A model generated the notes under the pieces. The model made no database searches and was not told the origin of the DNA. It saw only the letters and a program-made list of their open reading frames with translations. Positions 1 through 7,882 of a stretch of 28,453 nucleotides of DNA are shown here, in pieces. Both the position numbers and the translations under genes were made by a program. Source of the stretch: a virus; IMG/VR virus record IMGVR_UViG_3300037843_000757, positions 1-28,453 of that record; one strand, written 5' to 3'. How positions within the stretch are numbered: position 1 is the stretch's first letter; every line of letters starts with the position of its first letter.

Positions 1-2
1 AG

Positions 3-1088
3 TTCGAGGCTGTGCATATCCCTGGGCTCACTACTGCGAGCTTCCCGTCGTCCTACCGGGGCCAGCGGTGTCCACCGCCGGCCGGGATGATTCAGGATTC
101 CGAGCTGCCTGTATCGGAGGAAGCAGCACGTGCCCACGAGCGCGAAGAAGAGTGCCTTTTCTTTGTGGCGGTCTCACGCGCCCGCACGCATCTGATTCTC
201 CACTATTACCGCCTTATCGGCGGTGGGAAGAACCGGACACCGTCTAGGTTCCTCTCCTGGTTCAATTCGGCGATTGTCGTTGAGGCCAAGAAGCCGGGAA
301 CCCTTTCCCTCCCCCCTGATGCGCCAAAGCCGAGGCCGATCATCGTTACCCGGCCAGCGAACTGGCATGTGACTGACAGCCAGCTTGCCGCTTACGAAAA
401 ATGCCCGCGGCGGTACTTCTACACCCACGTGCTGGGCCTCGGCGCGGCGCGTCAGGCGACAGCATTTTCGCGGACGCACGACTGCATTTACGAAGTAATC
501 GGCTGGTTGGCCCAGGCCAGGCGGGATGGCGATCCCAGTCGGGAGGCGGCCGAAGCGGCGTTCGATGCAATCTGGCAGGAGCGAGGTCCGGTCGACCACG
601 GGTTTGCCGCCGACTATCACCGGTTGGCATCGCGGCTTATCGGCGCTCTTGTGCGGGCCAGCGCGGGGCGGCGTTTCCGGGATGCCGAGCCGCTCGCGAT
701 TGACTTCCCTAATGGGCGGGTGGTGGTTGAGCCGAGCGAGATGACCGAACTGCCGGACGGATCTGTTGTCCTGCGACGAATCCGGACCGGGCAGAAGCGC
801 GATAAGGAGTACGATCGGCTTGACTACGCGCTCTACCATCTGGCGGGCCAGGCCCGATTTGGCAGACGCTATGCTGTCGAAGCTCTTCATCTGGTTGACG
901 AGCTGGTCGAAGTGGTCCCGATCACGTCGCACAAGTTGGCGAACCGGCAAATCAAGAGCGCGGAGCTACTCACCGCGCTGAACGCCGGTTGGTTCCCTAC
1001 CGAACTGGACCAGGTCACCTGCCCGCGCTGTCCCCACTTCTTTATCTGCGCCGCCACTGCCAAGGGGACGCTCACGCTTAGCTGCTGA
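3..1088 (+). CDS. UvrD/Rep-like helicase C-terminal part fused to a PD-(D/E)XK-type domain (5' truncated by window)
   Basis: The reading frame is open from base 3, so the gene starts upstream of the window. The first codons (FEAVHIPGL) match helicase motif V of superfamily 1A enzymes. Shortly after, EEECLFFVAVSRAR matches motif VI, with its arginines for ATP hydrolysis. From about base 357 the protein changes to a RecB/AddB/Cas4-like nuclease fold. It has one cysteine in CPRRYFY (codon at 402) and a C-terminal CPRCPHFFIC cluster (cysteine codons at 1020, 1029, 1047), the C-x(n)-CxxC-x5-C pattern of iron-sulfur nucleases. The usual nuclease core (D...E/D-x-K-T-G) reads RRIRTGQ here, so the acidic residue and lysine are missing and cutting activity is doubtful. 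The likely role is ATP-driven DNA unwinding in defence or repair. It lies 94 bp upstream of the ubiquitin-like operon on the same strand, so it may share its regulation. The helicase call is firm; the exact subfamily is not. Confidence 0.82.
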   Translation, partial: FEAVHIPGLTTASFPSSYRGQRCPPPAGMIQDSELPVSEEAARAHEREEECLFFVAVSRARTHLILHYYRLIGGGKNRTPSRFLSWFNSAIVVEAKKPGTLSLPPDAPKPRPIIVTRPANWHVTDSQLAAYEKCPRRYFYTHVLGLGAARQATAFSRTHDCIYEVIGWLAQARRDGDPSREAAEAAFDAIWQERGPVDHGFAADYHRLASRLIGALVRASAGRRFRDAEPLAIDFPNGRVVVEPSEMTELPDGSVVLRRIRTGQKRDKEYDRLDYALYHLAGQARFGRRYAVEALHLVDELVEVVPITSHKLANRQIKSAELLTALNAGWFPTELDQVTCPRCPHFFICAATAKGTLTLSC

Positions 1089-1182
1089 AAAAAGCGGCAA
1101 TCTCCTTTCCGGGTTTGCTCGTCTGCCGCGATCAAGTTGGTAGACGAGACAAGAACACCGAGAATCCTGAAAGGAGGATCCA

Positions 1183-1707
1183 ATGACGAAAAGCGTTGAC
1201 GTTTTCTACCAAGGCGAGGGCATTCGCGAAATCGAGCACATCGAGGTGGGCCCTCATCACAGCTTTTCTGACCTCAAAGCCCTTTTGGTCGAGAAGCACG
1301 GGATGGACACCGATGCGGAGGTGCTCATGTTCATCGAGGACCGAGACGAGCCCGTGGAGGGCGGCCTCTTGGTTCATGAGCACGCCGAGGCGTGCATCAT
1401 CAAGATCCACGTCCATCGCTGCCGGCACATCGAGGTCACGGTGACGTTCAACGGCGAATCGGTGGAACACCGCTTCGGTCCCGGGACCACCATTGCCCGC
1501 GTGAAGAAATGGGCGGCCGAGCACAAATTCGGCATGAGCCCCGAGGAGGCAAGCGAGCACATGCTTCAGATCGCCGGGAGCCACGACCGGCCGGCGCCAG
1601 GGACCCATCTCGGTTCGCTGGTGAGCCACGGGAAATGCCAGCTCGCCTTCGACCTTGTGCCGGATGAGCGGGTGAACGGACACAGCGACTTGGAGGTGGT
1701 CGAATGA
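1183..1707 (+). CDS. bilA: Double ubiquitin-like protein (BilA-like modifier)
   Basis: This 174-aa protein appears to be two tandem beta-grasp ubiquitin-like domains (about residues 3-78 and 80-160). Each starts with a beta-strand pair and a helix ([30 protein letters not shown]) and carries similar charged loops. Double-Ubl proteins followed by E2, JAMM and E1 genes define the ISG15-like Bil systems, in which the modifier is conjugated to phage proteins. There is no terminal GG. The last glycine is Gly166, followed by an eight-residue tail (HSDLEVVE), so removal of that tail by the JAMM protease is plausible but inferred. The ATG is preceded by a near-perfect Shine-Dalgarno (AAAGGAGG, 5-nt spacing), the strongest in this part of the window, as suits the most abundant component. 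The stop overlaps the next start as ATGA. The call rests on gene order and visible fold pattern. Confidence 0.8.
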   Translation: MTKSVDVFYQGEGIREIEHIEVGPHHSFSDLKALLVEKHGMDTDAEVLMFIEDRDEPVEGGLLVHEHAEACIIKIHVHRCRHIEVTVTFNGESVEHRFGPGTTIARVKKWAAEHKFGMSPEEASEHMLQIAGSHDRPAPGTHLGSLVSHGKCQLAFDLVPDERVNGHSDLEVVE

Positions 1708-2177
1708 CCGCACCCGACGAACGAGCGTTCCGCGCCGACGTGGCGAAGGCCGACTTCCACCTCGGCCAACTTGAGGGGCGATGGCGCCTGGTGGACATCA
1801 CCTGGCCCTTCGCCTTGATAGGGGTCAGCGCGAAAGACGGCCAGGAGTACATCCTTCGGTTCGAGTGCTCCGCCTATCCGCAATCGCTGCCGACCGCTGG
1901 CCCCTGGGACCCTGAGACGAACGCGATTCTCGCTTTCGACAGGTGGCCCAAGAGCCGCGGTGGCCGTATAGGTGCGGTGTTCAACAGCGGCTGGAAAGGG
2001 GGCACTGCCCTCTACCTGCCGTGCGATCGAGAAGCGTTTGCGGGGCATGACCACTGGCGCACGCAAATGCCATCGAAAATCTGGCGCCCGGCCGAAGGAA
2101 TTATCCAATACCTGGAATTAGTCCATGAGCTTCTCCATTCGAGAGATTATCTGCCGGCTGGTTGCGCCGTGGCATGA
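1704..2177 (+). CDS. bilB: E2-like ubiquitin-conjugating enzyme (BilB-like)
   Basis: This 157-aa protein has the order of elements of a small bacterial E2 fold: an N-terminal helix, the strand pair [13 protein letters not shown] and [15 protein letters not shown] (the latter recalling the E2 YPxxPP loop), and a catalytic segment TALYLPCDR. The only cysteine in that segment, Cys107, is the expected thioester residue; GHDHW follows closely, as in other bacterial E2s of JAMM/E1 operons. It would accept the BilA Ubl from the E1 and pass it to a target lysine, with no E3 visible nearby. Its ATG overlaps the bilA stop (ATGA), which implies translational coupling. Its own 3' end overlaps bilC by 53 nt. 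The fold is inferred from motifs, not from overall identity to eukaryotic E2s. Confidence 0.8.
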   Translation: MTAPDERAFRADVAKADFHLGQLEGRWRLVDITWPFALIGVSAKDGQEYILRFECSAYPQSLPTAGPWDPETNAILAFDRWPKSRGGRIGAVFNSGWKGGTALYLPCDREAFAGHDHWRTQMPSKIWRPAEGIIQYLELVHELLHSRDYLPAGCAVA

Positions 2178-2643
2178 GCTTTCGGTCTCCTGGTTCACCT
2201 GGCGTCGGTTGCTGCGCGGGCTTCGGAGCCGCGGCCTAAATGGAAAACGCGAAAGCGGCGCGTTTCTCCTTGGCACCCGCCGCAAGACACGGGCACGGGT
2301 CGTTGACTTCATCCTTTACGATGACCTCGACCCGCGGTGCCTGGATTCGGGGATCGTGCATTTCGACGGCCGATACTTTGGGGCGCTCTGGGACATCTGC
2401 AAGGAGCGCGGGCTCGCTGTTATGGCCGATGTTCACACACACCCCGGCGGCCCAGGGCAAAGTGACTCAGACCGGGCTCACCCGATGATCGCCGCGGCCG
2501 GCCACATCGCTCTGATCATTCCGCGTTACGCGACCGCACCGGTGCCGCGCCGTGAGATTGGCATTTATCGTTATCGAGGTTCAAGGCGGTGGGACACGAT
2601 ACCGCCGCGCCGGCGACGGCGATTCCTTCACATTGGTCTATAG
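2125..2643 (+). CDS. bilC: JAB/JAMM metalloprotease (BilC-like deubiquitinase)
   Basis: The 172-aa protein shows the JAMM zinc-protease signature: the catalytic Glu43 in RESGAFLLG and [13 protein letters not shown] with His104, His106, Ser113 and Asp116. The spacing between the second His and Ser-x-x-Asp is six residues, one shorter than in the AMSH/RadC pattern. Such proteins remove ubiquitin-like proteins from targets or trim the precursor C-terminus, and in Bil operons this gene is the peptidase. The ATG at 2125 lies inside bilB. No ATG in this frame occurs after the bilB stop, and the ATGA at 2174 is in another frame and opens only a short ORF, so the long overlap seems real. A weak GGAA precedes the start. 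The arginine-rich C-terminus is unexplained. Confidence 0.83.
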   Translation: MSFSIREIICRLVAPWHELSVSWFTWRRLLRGLRSRGLNGKRESGAFLLGTRRKTRARVVDFILYDDLDPRCLDSGIVHFDGRYFGALWDICKERGLAVMADVHTHPGGPGQSDSDRAHPMIAAAGHIALIIPRYATAPVPRREIGIYRYRGSRRWDTIPPRRRRRFLHIGL

Positions 2644-2652
2644 GGAAGCAAC

Positions 2653-4023
2653 ATGGAGAATTATGGCCTTAGCGATTCGCTCCACCGACTCGTGAAGCAG
2701 GCGGTGGATAGCGGCGAAGCGTCGAGTATTGCCGAAGCAGAGGCGATGTTTCGCCGGTATACCCTGACGTTTGAAATCGGCAAAACCGAGGCCGGCGATC
2801 CCCTGCATCAAGGGGCGCTCTTGACGGGCGTCGCATTGGCACGGCGTGTGTTCTTGGGCGGCGTGGCCGTTACCGGGGCCGTTGAGAGTCTGCTACAGGT
2901 TCCCCTGCCCCTTGGGAAAACTCTTGCCGAGGCGGTCGCCGCGCTCGGCGGGGCGGTCGGCGGCGGGGAATCAGGTGGACCGGTGATCAGCATCGGCGGC
3001 GGACCGCGCCCCCGCACGCAAGGATTCCATGTGCGGACTGTCTCCGCCGGGTGGCGCGGCGGCATTGTTCCCGGGCATTCAGAGTTGTTCCCCTTGCCCG
3101 GCCCGGCGATGCCGCTAGCCGCTATGCTTTCGGCGGCGCTGGGAGTGAACGAAGCGTTCACCTATGTCGGCCGGCAAAGCGGCGCGGCGGGGCGACGCGC
3201 CGTTGGCCTGTCGCTCTGGCGGCCTGGGGCCGGCGCTAACTGGCTTGGGGATAACGCGGGGGAACCGGAACTCCAGTATCTCCCCTCAAAGCTGTGGTTG
3301 ATCGGACTGGGGCACCTCGGCCAGGGTTACCTCTGGGCACTTGGAATGCTCCCATACCGGCAAGATTTCGGCGTGTTGCTGGTACTGCAAGATGTCGATC
3401 TCGTTACCCCATCGACGGAAAGCACTGGCGTTCTTTGTGACCAAACGACGATCGGGCAATTGAAGACCCGCGTGATCGCAGCGTGGGCGGAGAAGCGAGG
3501 CTTTTCAACGAGGATATACGAGCGTCTCTTCGACGGCTCCTTCCAGCGGCATCCGGATGAACCAGCGGTAGCTCTCTGCGGAATCGATAATGGCCTTGGC
3601 CGGCGTGCCCTCGATCAAGTCGGCTTCGGCTTCGTCGTCGAGGCCGGGCTAGGCCACGGCTACCAGAACTTCCGCTCGATACGGCTGCACACGTTGCCCG
3701 GGTCGCGACCCGCAAGTGATCTCTGGAAGGGAACTGACCAAGATGCGGTCGAAGATGTCGCCGGCCGCGCTGCTTACCGGGACATGGTCGCCAAAGGCGA
3801 GTTGGATCGCTGCGGCGTTACTGTGCTGGCCGGCAAAGCCGTTGGCGCCCCCTTCGTCGGCGCGGTGGCCGCGTGTCTGGGGATCTCCGAGATCCTCCGG
3901 TTGCTCCACGGCGGCACGTTGCACAGCGTCGTTGAAATGGATCTGCAGGGTGTCGAGCATCGAGTGGCCGTCTCGCGCGATGGGTTAGATGGGTTCAACC
4001 CTGGGTATGTGCCGGCCGCCTGA
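2653..4023 (+). CDS. bilD: E1-like ubiquitin-activating enzyme (ThiF fold, BilD-like)
   Basis: This 456-aa protein has an N-terminal ~200-residue region, probably an inactive adenylation-like or accessory domain, followed by an active ThiF/E1 Rossmann domain. LIGLGHLGQG (Gly218, 220, 223, 225) is the nucleotide-binding glycine loop. LQDVDLV supplies the acidic residues after strand 2, GQLKTRV carries the conserved lysine, and CGIDNGLGRRAL resembles the Dxxx(R) element of the active site. Cys387 in DRCGVTVLAGKAVGAPF is the best candidate for the E1 thioester cysteine. The enzyme would adenylate the BilA C-terminus and transfer it to BilB. The start follows bilC by nine nt with GGGAAG upstream. 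The gene closes the operon and converges on the subtilase gene after 82 bp, with no clear terminator seen between them. Confidence 0.83.
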   Translation: MENYGLSDSLHRLVKQAVDSGEASSIAEAEAMFRRYTLTFEIGKTEAGDPLHQGALLTGVALARRVFLGGVAVTGAVESLLQVPLPLGKTLAEAVAALGGAVGGGESGGPVISIGGGPRPRTQGFHVRTVSAGWRGGIVPGHSELFPLPGPAMPLAAMLSAALGVNEAFTYVGRQSGAAGRRAVGLSLWRPGAGANWLGDNAGEPELQYLPSKLWLIGLGHLGQGYLWALGMLPYRQDFGVLLVLQDVDLVTPSTESTGVLCDQTTIGQLKTRVIAAWAEKRGFSTRIYERLFDGSFQRHPDEPAVALCGIDNGLGRRALDQVGFGFVVEAGLGHGYQNFRSIRLHTLPGSRPASDLWKGTDQDAVEDVAGRAAYRDMVAKGELDRCGVTVLAGKAVGAPFVGAVAACLGISEILRLLHGGTLHSVVEMDLQGVEHRVAVSRDGLDGFNPGYVPAA

Positions 4024-4105
4024 CGACTTGCGACCTCGATTGAGGGTGCGCTGCGAAAGCCATTTGTATTGAGCCAGGGCTCCAGCCGCCGGCATCGGTA
4101 GCTCT

Positions 4106-6397
4106 CTATGGCTGCAACCTTGCCCGCGACCGAATGCCGAGGTCCTGAGCACCCCAGTTGAGGCGATTCATTTCGCGAACGAGGGCGTCATAAACGCGGG
4201 CCTGCCCCGCAGGATCGCGGATCGTGATAACCAGGATGACTTCCTGGTCTTCCTCGGGCAGGAACTCGGCTCTATTGAGGACGTCAAGGGTGAGCCTCCA
4301 CTCCTTGTCCGCGGGTCCCCTCATGAAACGGCGGTAATAGAGTTTGAGCGGCGCCCACTTGAAACCGTGCTTGATCAACTCCTCCTCGTACCCCTCGCAC
4401 AGCTCCTTGGGATATGGCGGCACTTGTCGGTTGTAACTCTCCTTGCCGGTAGCTGGATCGATAACGACGGTGCCAAGCGAAGCGTTCACGTTGCAGCGGC
4501 AGTATTCCACCCCGTAGCCGCGGTCTAGCGGCGGGTCATAGAGCAACGTCATGAACACTTCGCAGTTCAGCTTGCCGGACTCTGAGAGGCAGGCCGGCAT
4601 CGGGAAGGGACGCTTCCCGAATTCTGGCCGGCTTCTTACGGGGGCTTGCAGAATCAGCGTGGCCGAAGACTGTCGGCAATTGATGATCTGCTCGACATTC
4701 GGAGGGGTCCCAAGTCCATCGTAGTTCAGCCGAGTGCGGTCGAAGGGGGCATTTTTCAAAAACGCGCCGTGTACCATCAAAGCCTTGACCAGGGTCGGTG
4801 AGGCCGAATCCGTGGTCGTACTCAGCTCGCGCTGGACGTCTGCGGCAATGGTCGAGACCAGGGGACAAGCGAAGCTTGTCCCGATGTTTTCGGCAATGTG
4901 GCCGCTTGCGTCGATCGATATGACTCCCGTCTGGACGTAATTACCATCCTCATCGCAGTTTCCGCCGCACTGCGACAATTCCGGCTTGATCAGGTAAGCG
5001 GGCCCGGGGCCACGGCGACTGAATGGGGACGGTTCATCCGTTCCAACGCGGGTATTGCTGTTTGCCAGGTGCGCTACCGATCCAACGGTGATGGCCCGTA
5101 CGGCATCTGCAGGTGGGCAAATGCGGTCGGCCTCGCCGAGGGCATCGGGATCTTCCGGGGGCCACGACCGGAGCGGAAGGTCTGGGTAGTTACCGGCAGC
5201 CACGACGAATAGCACGTTACGCTTCCGCGCTCGCTCGTCCAGGGCCGAGGCGAGCATGGAGAACTCCTGGTCCGTGCAAGGGTCGCCGAGCATGGCCAGA
5301 GAGAGGTTCCATACCTTGACGTAATCAAATCGGTTCAAGCCTTCGTCCAGGACGGTCAGGACGTCGTATTCGCTGATTTCCCCGTCCTTGTCGAACGCAA
5401 CGACGTCGACGATTCGCGAGGAAGAGGTCGGGAATCGAGGGTCGTTGTTGTTTAGCCGCTTGCCGTGAACAAGCAGGCCGGCAACGAAACTCCCGTGGTT
5501 ATTGTCCTGGCGATCCCGTGGTACAAAATCGAGCCGGTCAACGACCCAAGCCTGAAGATGGCGGTTGTCCGGGTCTGTCCCGCTGTCGAAAAGACCGACG
5601 ACGCCATACTCTCGGCGGGGTTCCGGTGGCGGGAAGCCGGTCGCCGAGACATTGGCGATGACTCGGGACGCTGTTCGAACGATGCGGTAATCGGGGAATA
5701 AAGAAAGGCTCTGCGTTCCGACGAATCGAACCAAAGGCTCGACCGCCTGCGTCCGGACGTTCCTCAGACAGTAGACGCTCAGGCCCTCGGCGTAGTCCAT
5801 CGGTTCGTAATCCTGAATGCCATATTCCTTCGCGATCTCTATGAAGGCATCGTCGATCGCCTTATTGACGCTAGGGGAGGGATGGCGGAAGAGGCGGAAC
5901 CGCAGGGCCGGGGCGTGTTTCTTCCGGCCCGCCTGCAGGGATTGAATCGGCTTCGATCCGAGAACATCTTCCGGGGCGTACGGGCGGATCCTCTCCACGG
6001 TTGAAAGGTGAGCTTCGAGCTTGCGTGAGTGCCCGGATTGAGCGCGTTGCGACAGCCTGTCCAGCCCCGTAGGTTGAACGCTTACGTACAGCTCGCCCAA
6101 TTTGTTGCTGCCAATGATGGGGCACGTATCGTCGTTGAACAGATCGTAGGGCCGGTAAGTCTTGGCCACGGCCTGCTGTCGCAGCTTTACCTTCGCGACG
6201 GCAGGAACGCCTTGATAGGACTCGAAAGCCGGTTCAAAGAAAGCCCGGATCTCCTCGACTTGGCGAACGAACTGACCGCGAAATGCGTCGGTTACTTCAA
6301 CGAAAGGTTCCCATTCTCCGCCCGTTCCGCCCGGGAGTTGGTAATCCCCTTGGCGCGGAAATACGACTTTGATCGGGAGGAGAATGTCCGATGGCAT
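4106..6397 (-). CDS. Subtilisin-like serine protease (S8) partner of an AAA+ ATPase
   Basis: The 763-aa protein carries a complete subtilase triad: Asp271 in GLFDSGTD, His301 in NNHGSFVAG and Ser508 in GTSFACP. The oxyanion Asn403 lies in FVVAAGN. An N-terminal ~260-residue domain and a C-terminal ~170-residue extension flank the catalytic domain. There is no signal peptide, so it is expected in the cytosol, unlike most secreted subtilases. The start lies three nt after the ATPase stop, so the two form one operon and are probably translationally coupled. AAA+/S8 pairs recur in bacterial defence islands; by inference the ATPase senses or controls and the protease executes. The N-terminal region could be a pro- or substrate-recognition domain. 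The protease call is very secure; the biological target is unknown. Confidence 0.9.
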   Translation of the reverse strand: MPSDILLPIKVVFPRQGDYQLPGGTGGEWEPFVEVTDAFRGQFVRQVEEIRAFFEPAFESYQGVPAVAKVKLRQQAVAKTYRPYDLFNDDTCPIIGSNKLGELYVSVQPTGLDRLSQRAQSGHSRKLEAHLSTVERIRPYAPEDVLGSKPIQSLQAGRKKHAPALRFRLFRHPSPSVNKAIDDAFIEIAKEYGIQDYEPMDYAEGLSVYCLRNVRTQAVEPLVRFVGTQSLSLFPDYRIVRTASRVIANVSATGFPPPEPRREYGVVGLFDSGTDPDNRHLQAWVVDRLDFVPRDRQDNNHGSFVAGLLVHGKRLNNNDPRFPTSSSRIVDVVAFDKDGEISEYDVLTVLDEGLNRFDYVKVWNLSLAMLGDPCTDQEFSMLASALDERARKRNVLFVVAAGNYPDLPLRSWPPEDPDALGEADRICPPADAVRAITVGSVAHLANSNTRVGTDEPSPFSRRGPGPAYLIKPELSQCGGNCDEDGNYVQTGVISIDASGHIAENIGTSFACPLVSTIAADVQRELSTTTDSASPTLVKALMVHGAFLKNAPFDRTRLNYDGLGTPPNVEQIINCRQSSATLILQAPVRSRPEFGKRPFPMPACLSESGKLNCEVFMTLLYDPPLDRGYGVEYCRCNVNASLGTVVIDPATGKESYNRQVPPYPKELCEGYEEELIKHGFKWAPLKLYYRRFMRGPADKEWRLTLDVLNRAEFLPEEDQEVILVITIRDPAGQARVYDALVREMNRLNWGAQDLGIRSRARLQP

Positions 6398-6400
6398 GGA

Positions 6401-7561
6401 TTACGGTTCCTTGAGCAGTTTGCAAACCTGCGGCTGTGAAATGCCGAAGACCTCGGCAAGACGGTTTTGCGTGAATAAACGAGAGTCGAAATCGCGGACC
6501 GCCCTCAGTCGTTCGCTCAGTGGTAGCTTCATGGTGGGAGCGGTCTTTGGATTGGCGGCCAATGCCGCATGAATCGCCTCTCGCAACGGGACTTCCGTCT
6601 TGCCGGAAAGAACAGCTTGACGGATACAATCATCCGCCAGTTCACGAAGCTGAGCGCCGGCAACTCCCTCGGTCAGTGCTGCAATAGCCCGGACGGTGTC
6701 TTCAACAGCGAAACCGTTGAAGAAATAATGGAGCATTTGCTGGCGAAGCTCTGCAGTAGGCTCAGTAAGCCTTATTCTGTAGGCAAATCGCCGCCAAATG
6801 GCGGGGTCAAGGAGGTGCTCGTGGTTGGTGGCGGCAATCAGGACGTGATCCGTCTCCATGGCGTCGATGTTTTGCAGGAGGCTGATTACGACCCGCTTCA
6901 GTTCGCCGAGTTCGTGCGAGTCGTCGCGCATCTTGGCGACGGCATCGAACTCATCCAGGAACAGCACGCAGGGCCGGGACATTGCATGATCGAAGAGTAG
7001 TCTAATGTTCTTCGCAGTGCTGCCAAGGTACGATGATATCAGGCCATCGGTTCGGGCGGTGATTAGAGGCAGCGACAACTCGGCCGCGATGAAGCGGGCT
7101 AGTTGAGTCTTGCCGCAGCCAGGAGGACCGAAGAGCAAAAGTGAGGCGCTGATACCAACGCCGTTCGCGATAAGGCGGTCTGCGGCCCTGTAGTACGTCA
7201 GAAACTTTTTGACGGTCCCCATGTCCCCCGGCGAGAGGAATATAGGCACCTCTCCAGACTGGAGGTGCGTTTCGTCTGCCATCGGTAAGCGCGACTCCGA
7301 ATCTACCGGCACTTGCGCCGCTGAGTTCGGTGCCGCTGTCCCGTTCGTTGACCGCGCCAGCGCCAGCTTCCCGACCTTACTCTTACCGAGAATTTGGCGA
7401 ATTCGCTTAGCACCTTCCAACTCTCCATCCGTCTCCAGCCGATCACTAAGCTGTTGGCAGTAAGACAGGACTTTGGCATGGTCGGCATTGGCGGCACCCT
7501 CGACGATCTTCGCAATGTCGAACAGGTACTTCCGCAGCTTTAGGGAATCGTTATCGCCCAT
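6401..7561 (-). CDS. AAA+ ATPase with C-terminal helix-turn-helix, partner of the subtilase
   Basis: This 386-aa protein has a classical AAA+ module: Walker A GPPGCGKT (residues 145-152), Walker B VLFLDEFD (199-206), sensor-1 Asn246 in AATNHEH and arginine fingers in WRRF (257-258). The C-terminal lid helices follow. The first ~100 residues are helical and variable. The last ~37 residues (RLFTQNRLAEVFGISQPQVCKLL) look like a helix-turn-helix, which is unusual for such ATPases and may bind DNA or serve autoregulation. The ATG at 7561 has no Shine-Dalgarno. The predicted transcription start from the upstream promoter falls only a few bases before it, so the message may be nearly leaderless. It forms an operon with the downstream subtilase. 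The ATPase assignment is secure; the HTH is my reading of the pattern. Confidence 0.88.
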   Translation of the reverse strand: MGDNDSLKLRKYLFDIAKIVEGAANADHAKVLSYCQQLSDRLETDGELEGAKRIRQILGKSKVGKLALARSTNGTAAPNSAAQVPVDSESRLPMADETHLQSGEVPIFLSPGDMGTVKKFLTYYRAADRLIANGVGISASLLLFGPPGCGKTQLARFIAAELSLPLITARTDGLISSYLGSTAKNIRLLFDHAMSRPCVLFLDEFDAVAKMRDDSHELGELKRVVISLLQNIDAMETDHVLIAATNHEHLLDPAIWRRFAYRIRLTEPTAELRQQMLHYFFNGFAVEDTVRAIAALTEGVAGAQLRELADDCIRQAVLSGKTEVPLREAIHAALAANPKTAPTMKLPLSERLRAVRDFDSRLFTQNRLAEVFGISQPQVCKLLKEP

Positions 7562-7882
7562 GATGGAATAATATACGCGAACAATGGAATAGTTTCAAGC
7601 TAGTCGTGAATAATCGGCATCGCAGTACCCAAACCTGAAGCTCTTCCCTTACTAAGAAGAACTTGGTGCGGAGGGCGGTGTTGCCGCAAGGTCTTTCGCG
7701 GCAGCGGTTTAGGTATCGCATCTTATCCCATTTGACGGCTGGGGACCCTAGCCCTCGGCTTTCGCAGCTACAGTTCCGACGCGGCGAGCCCCAAGACGGA
7801 CACACATCCCCGGCATCGCGCTGAGGGGCTACGGGCGGGCCACTTTCGACAGTGCCGGATGCCATGCACGAGTGCCAGGGCC
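7562..7882. other. Intergenic junction between defence block and phage block
   Basis: Apart from the promoter at its left end I see no supported gene in these 321 bases. It contains a short inverted repeat TGCCGC/GCGGCA near 7680-7705 with a 10-base loop, and GC-rich stretches without a clear tRNA cloverleaf. Because structural phage genes end at 7883 and cellular-type genes begin at 7561, an attachment site or recombination scar could lie here, but no repeated att core can be shown without the other phage end. Confidence 0.4.
7570..7598 (-). promoter_or_regulatory. Sigma-70-like promoter for the AAA+/S8 operon
   Basis: On the minus strand TTGAAA (7598-7593) and TATATT (7575-7570) are separated by exactly 17 nt. 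The expected start is about 7563, two or three bases before the ATG at 7561, so the mRNA would be almost leaderless, which agrees with the missing ribosome binding site. The surrounding sequence is locally AT-rich compared with the rest of the window. Confidence 0.6.

Noticed and set aside
2174-2239. ATGA overlap at the bilB stop as an alternative bilC start
   Set aside because: It is out of frame with the JAMM domain and ends after about 21 codons.
7551-7865. 104-residue minus-strand reading frame in the junction region
   Set aside because: Overlaps the AAA+ promoter and start codon, has no ribosome binding site and no protein-like pattern.
7676-7870. Possible tRNA or small RNA in the junction
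   Set aside because: Short inverted repeats exist, but no acceptor stem, anticodon arm and T-arm combination could be assembled.
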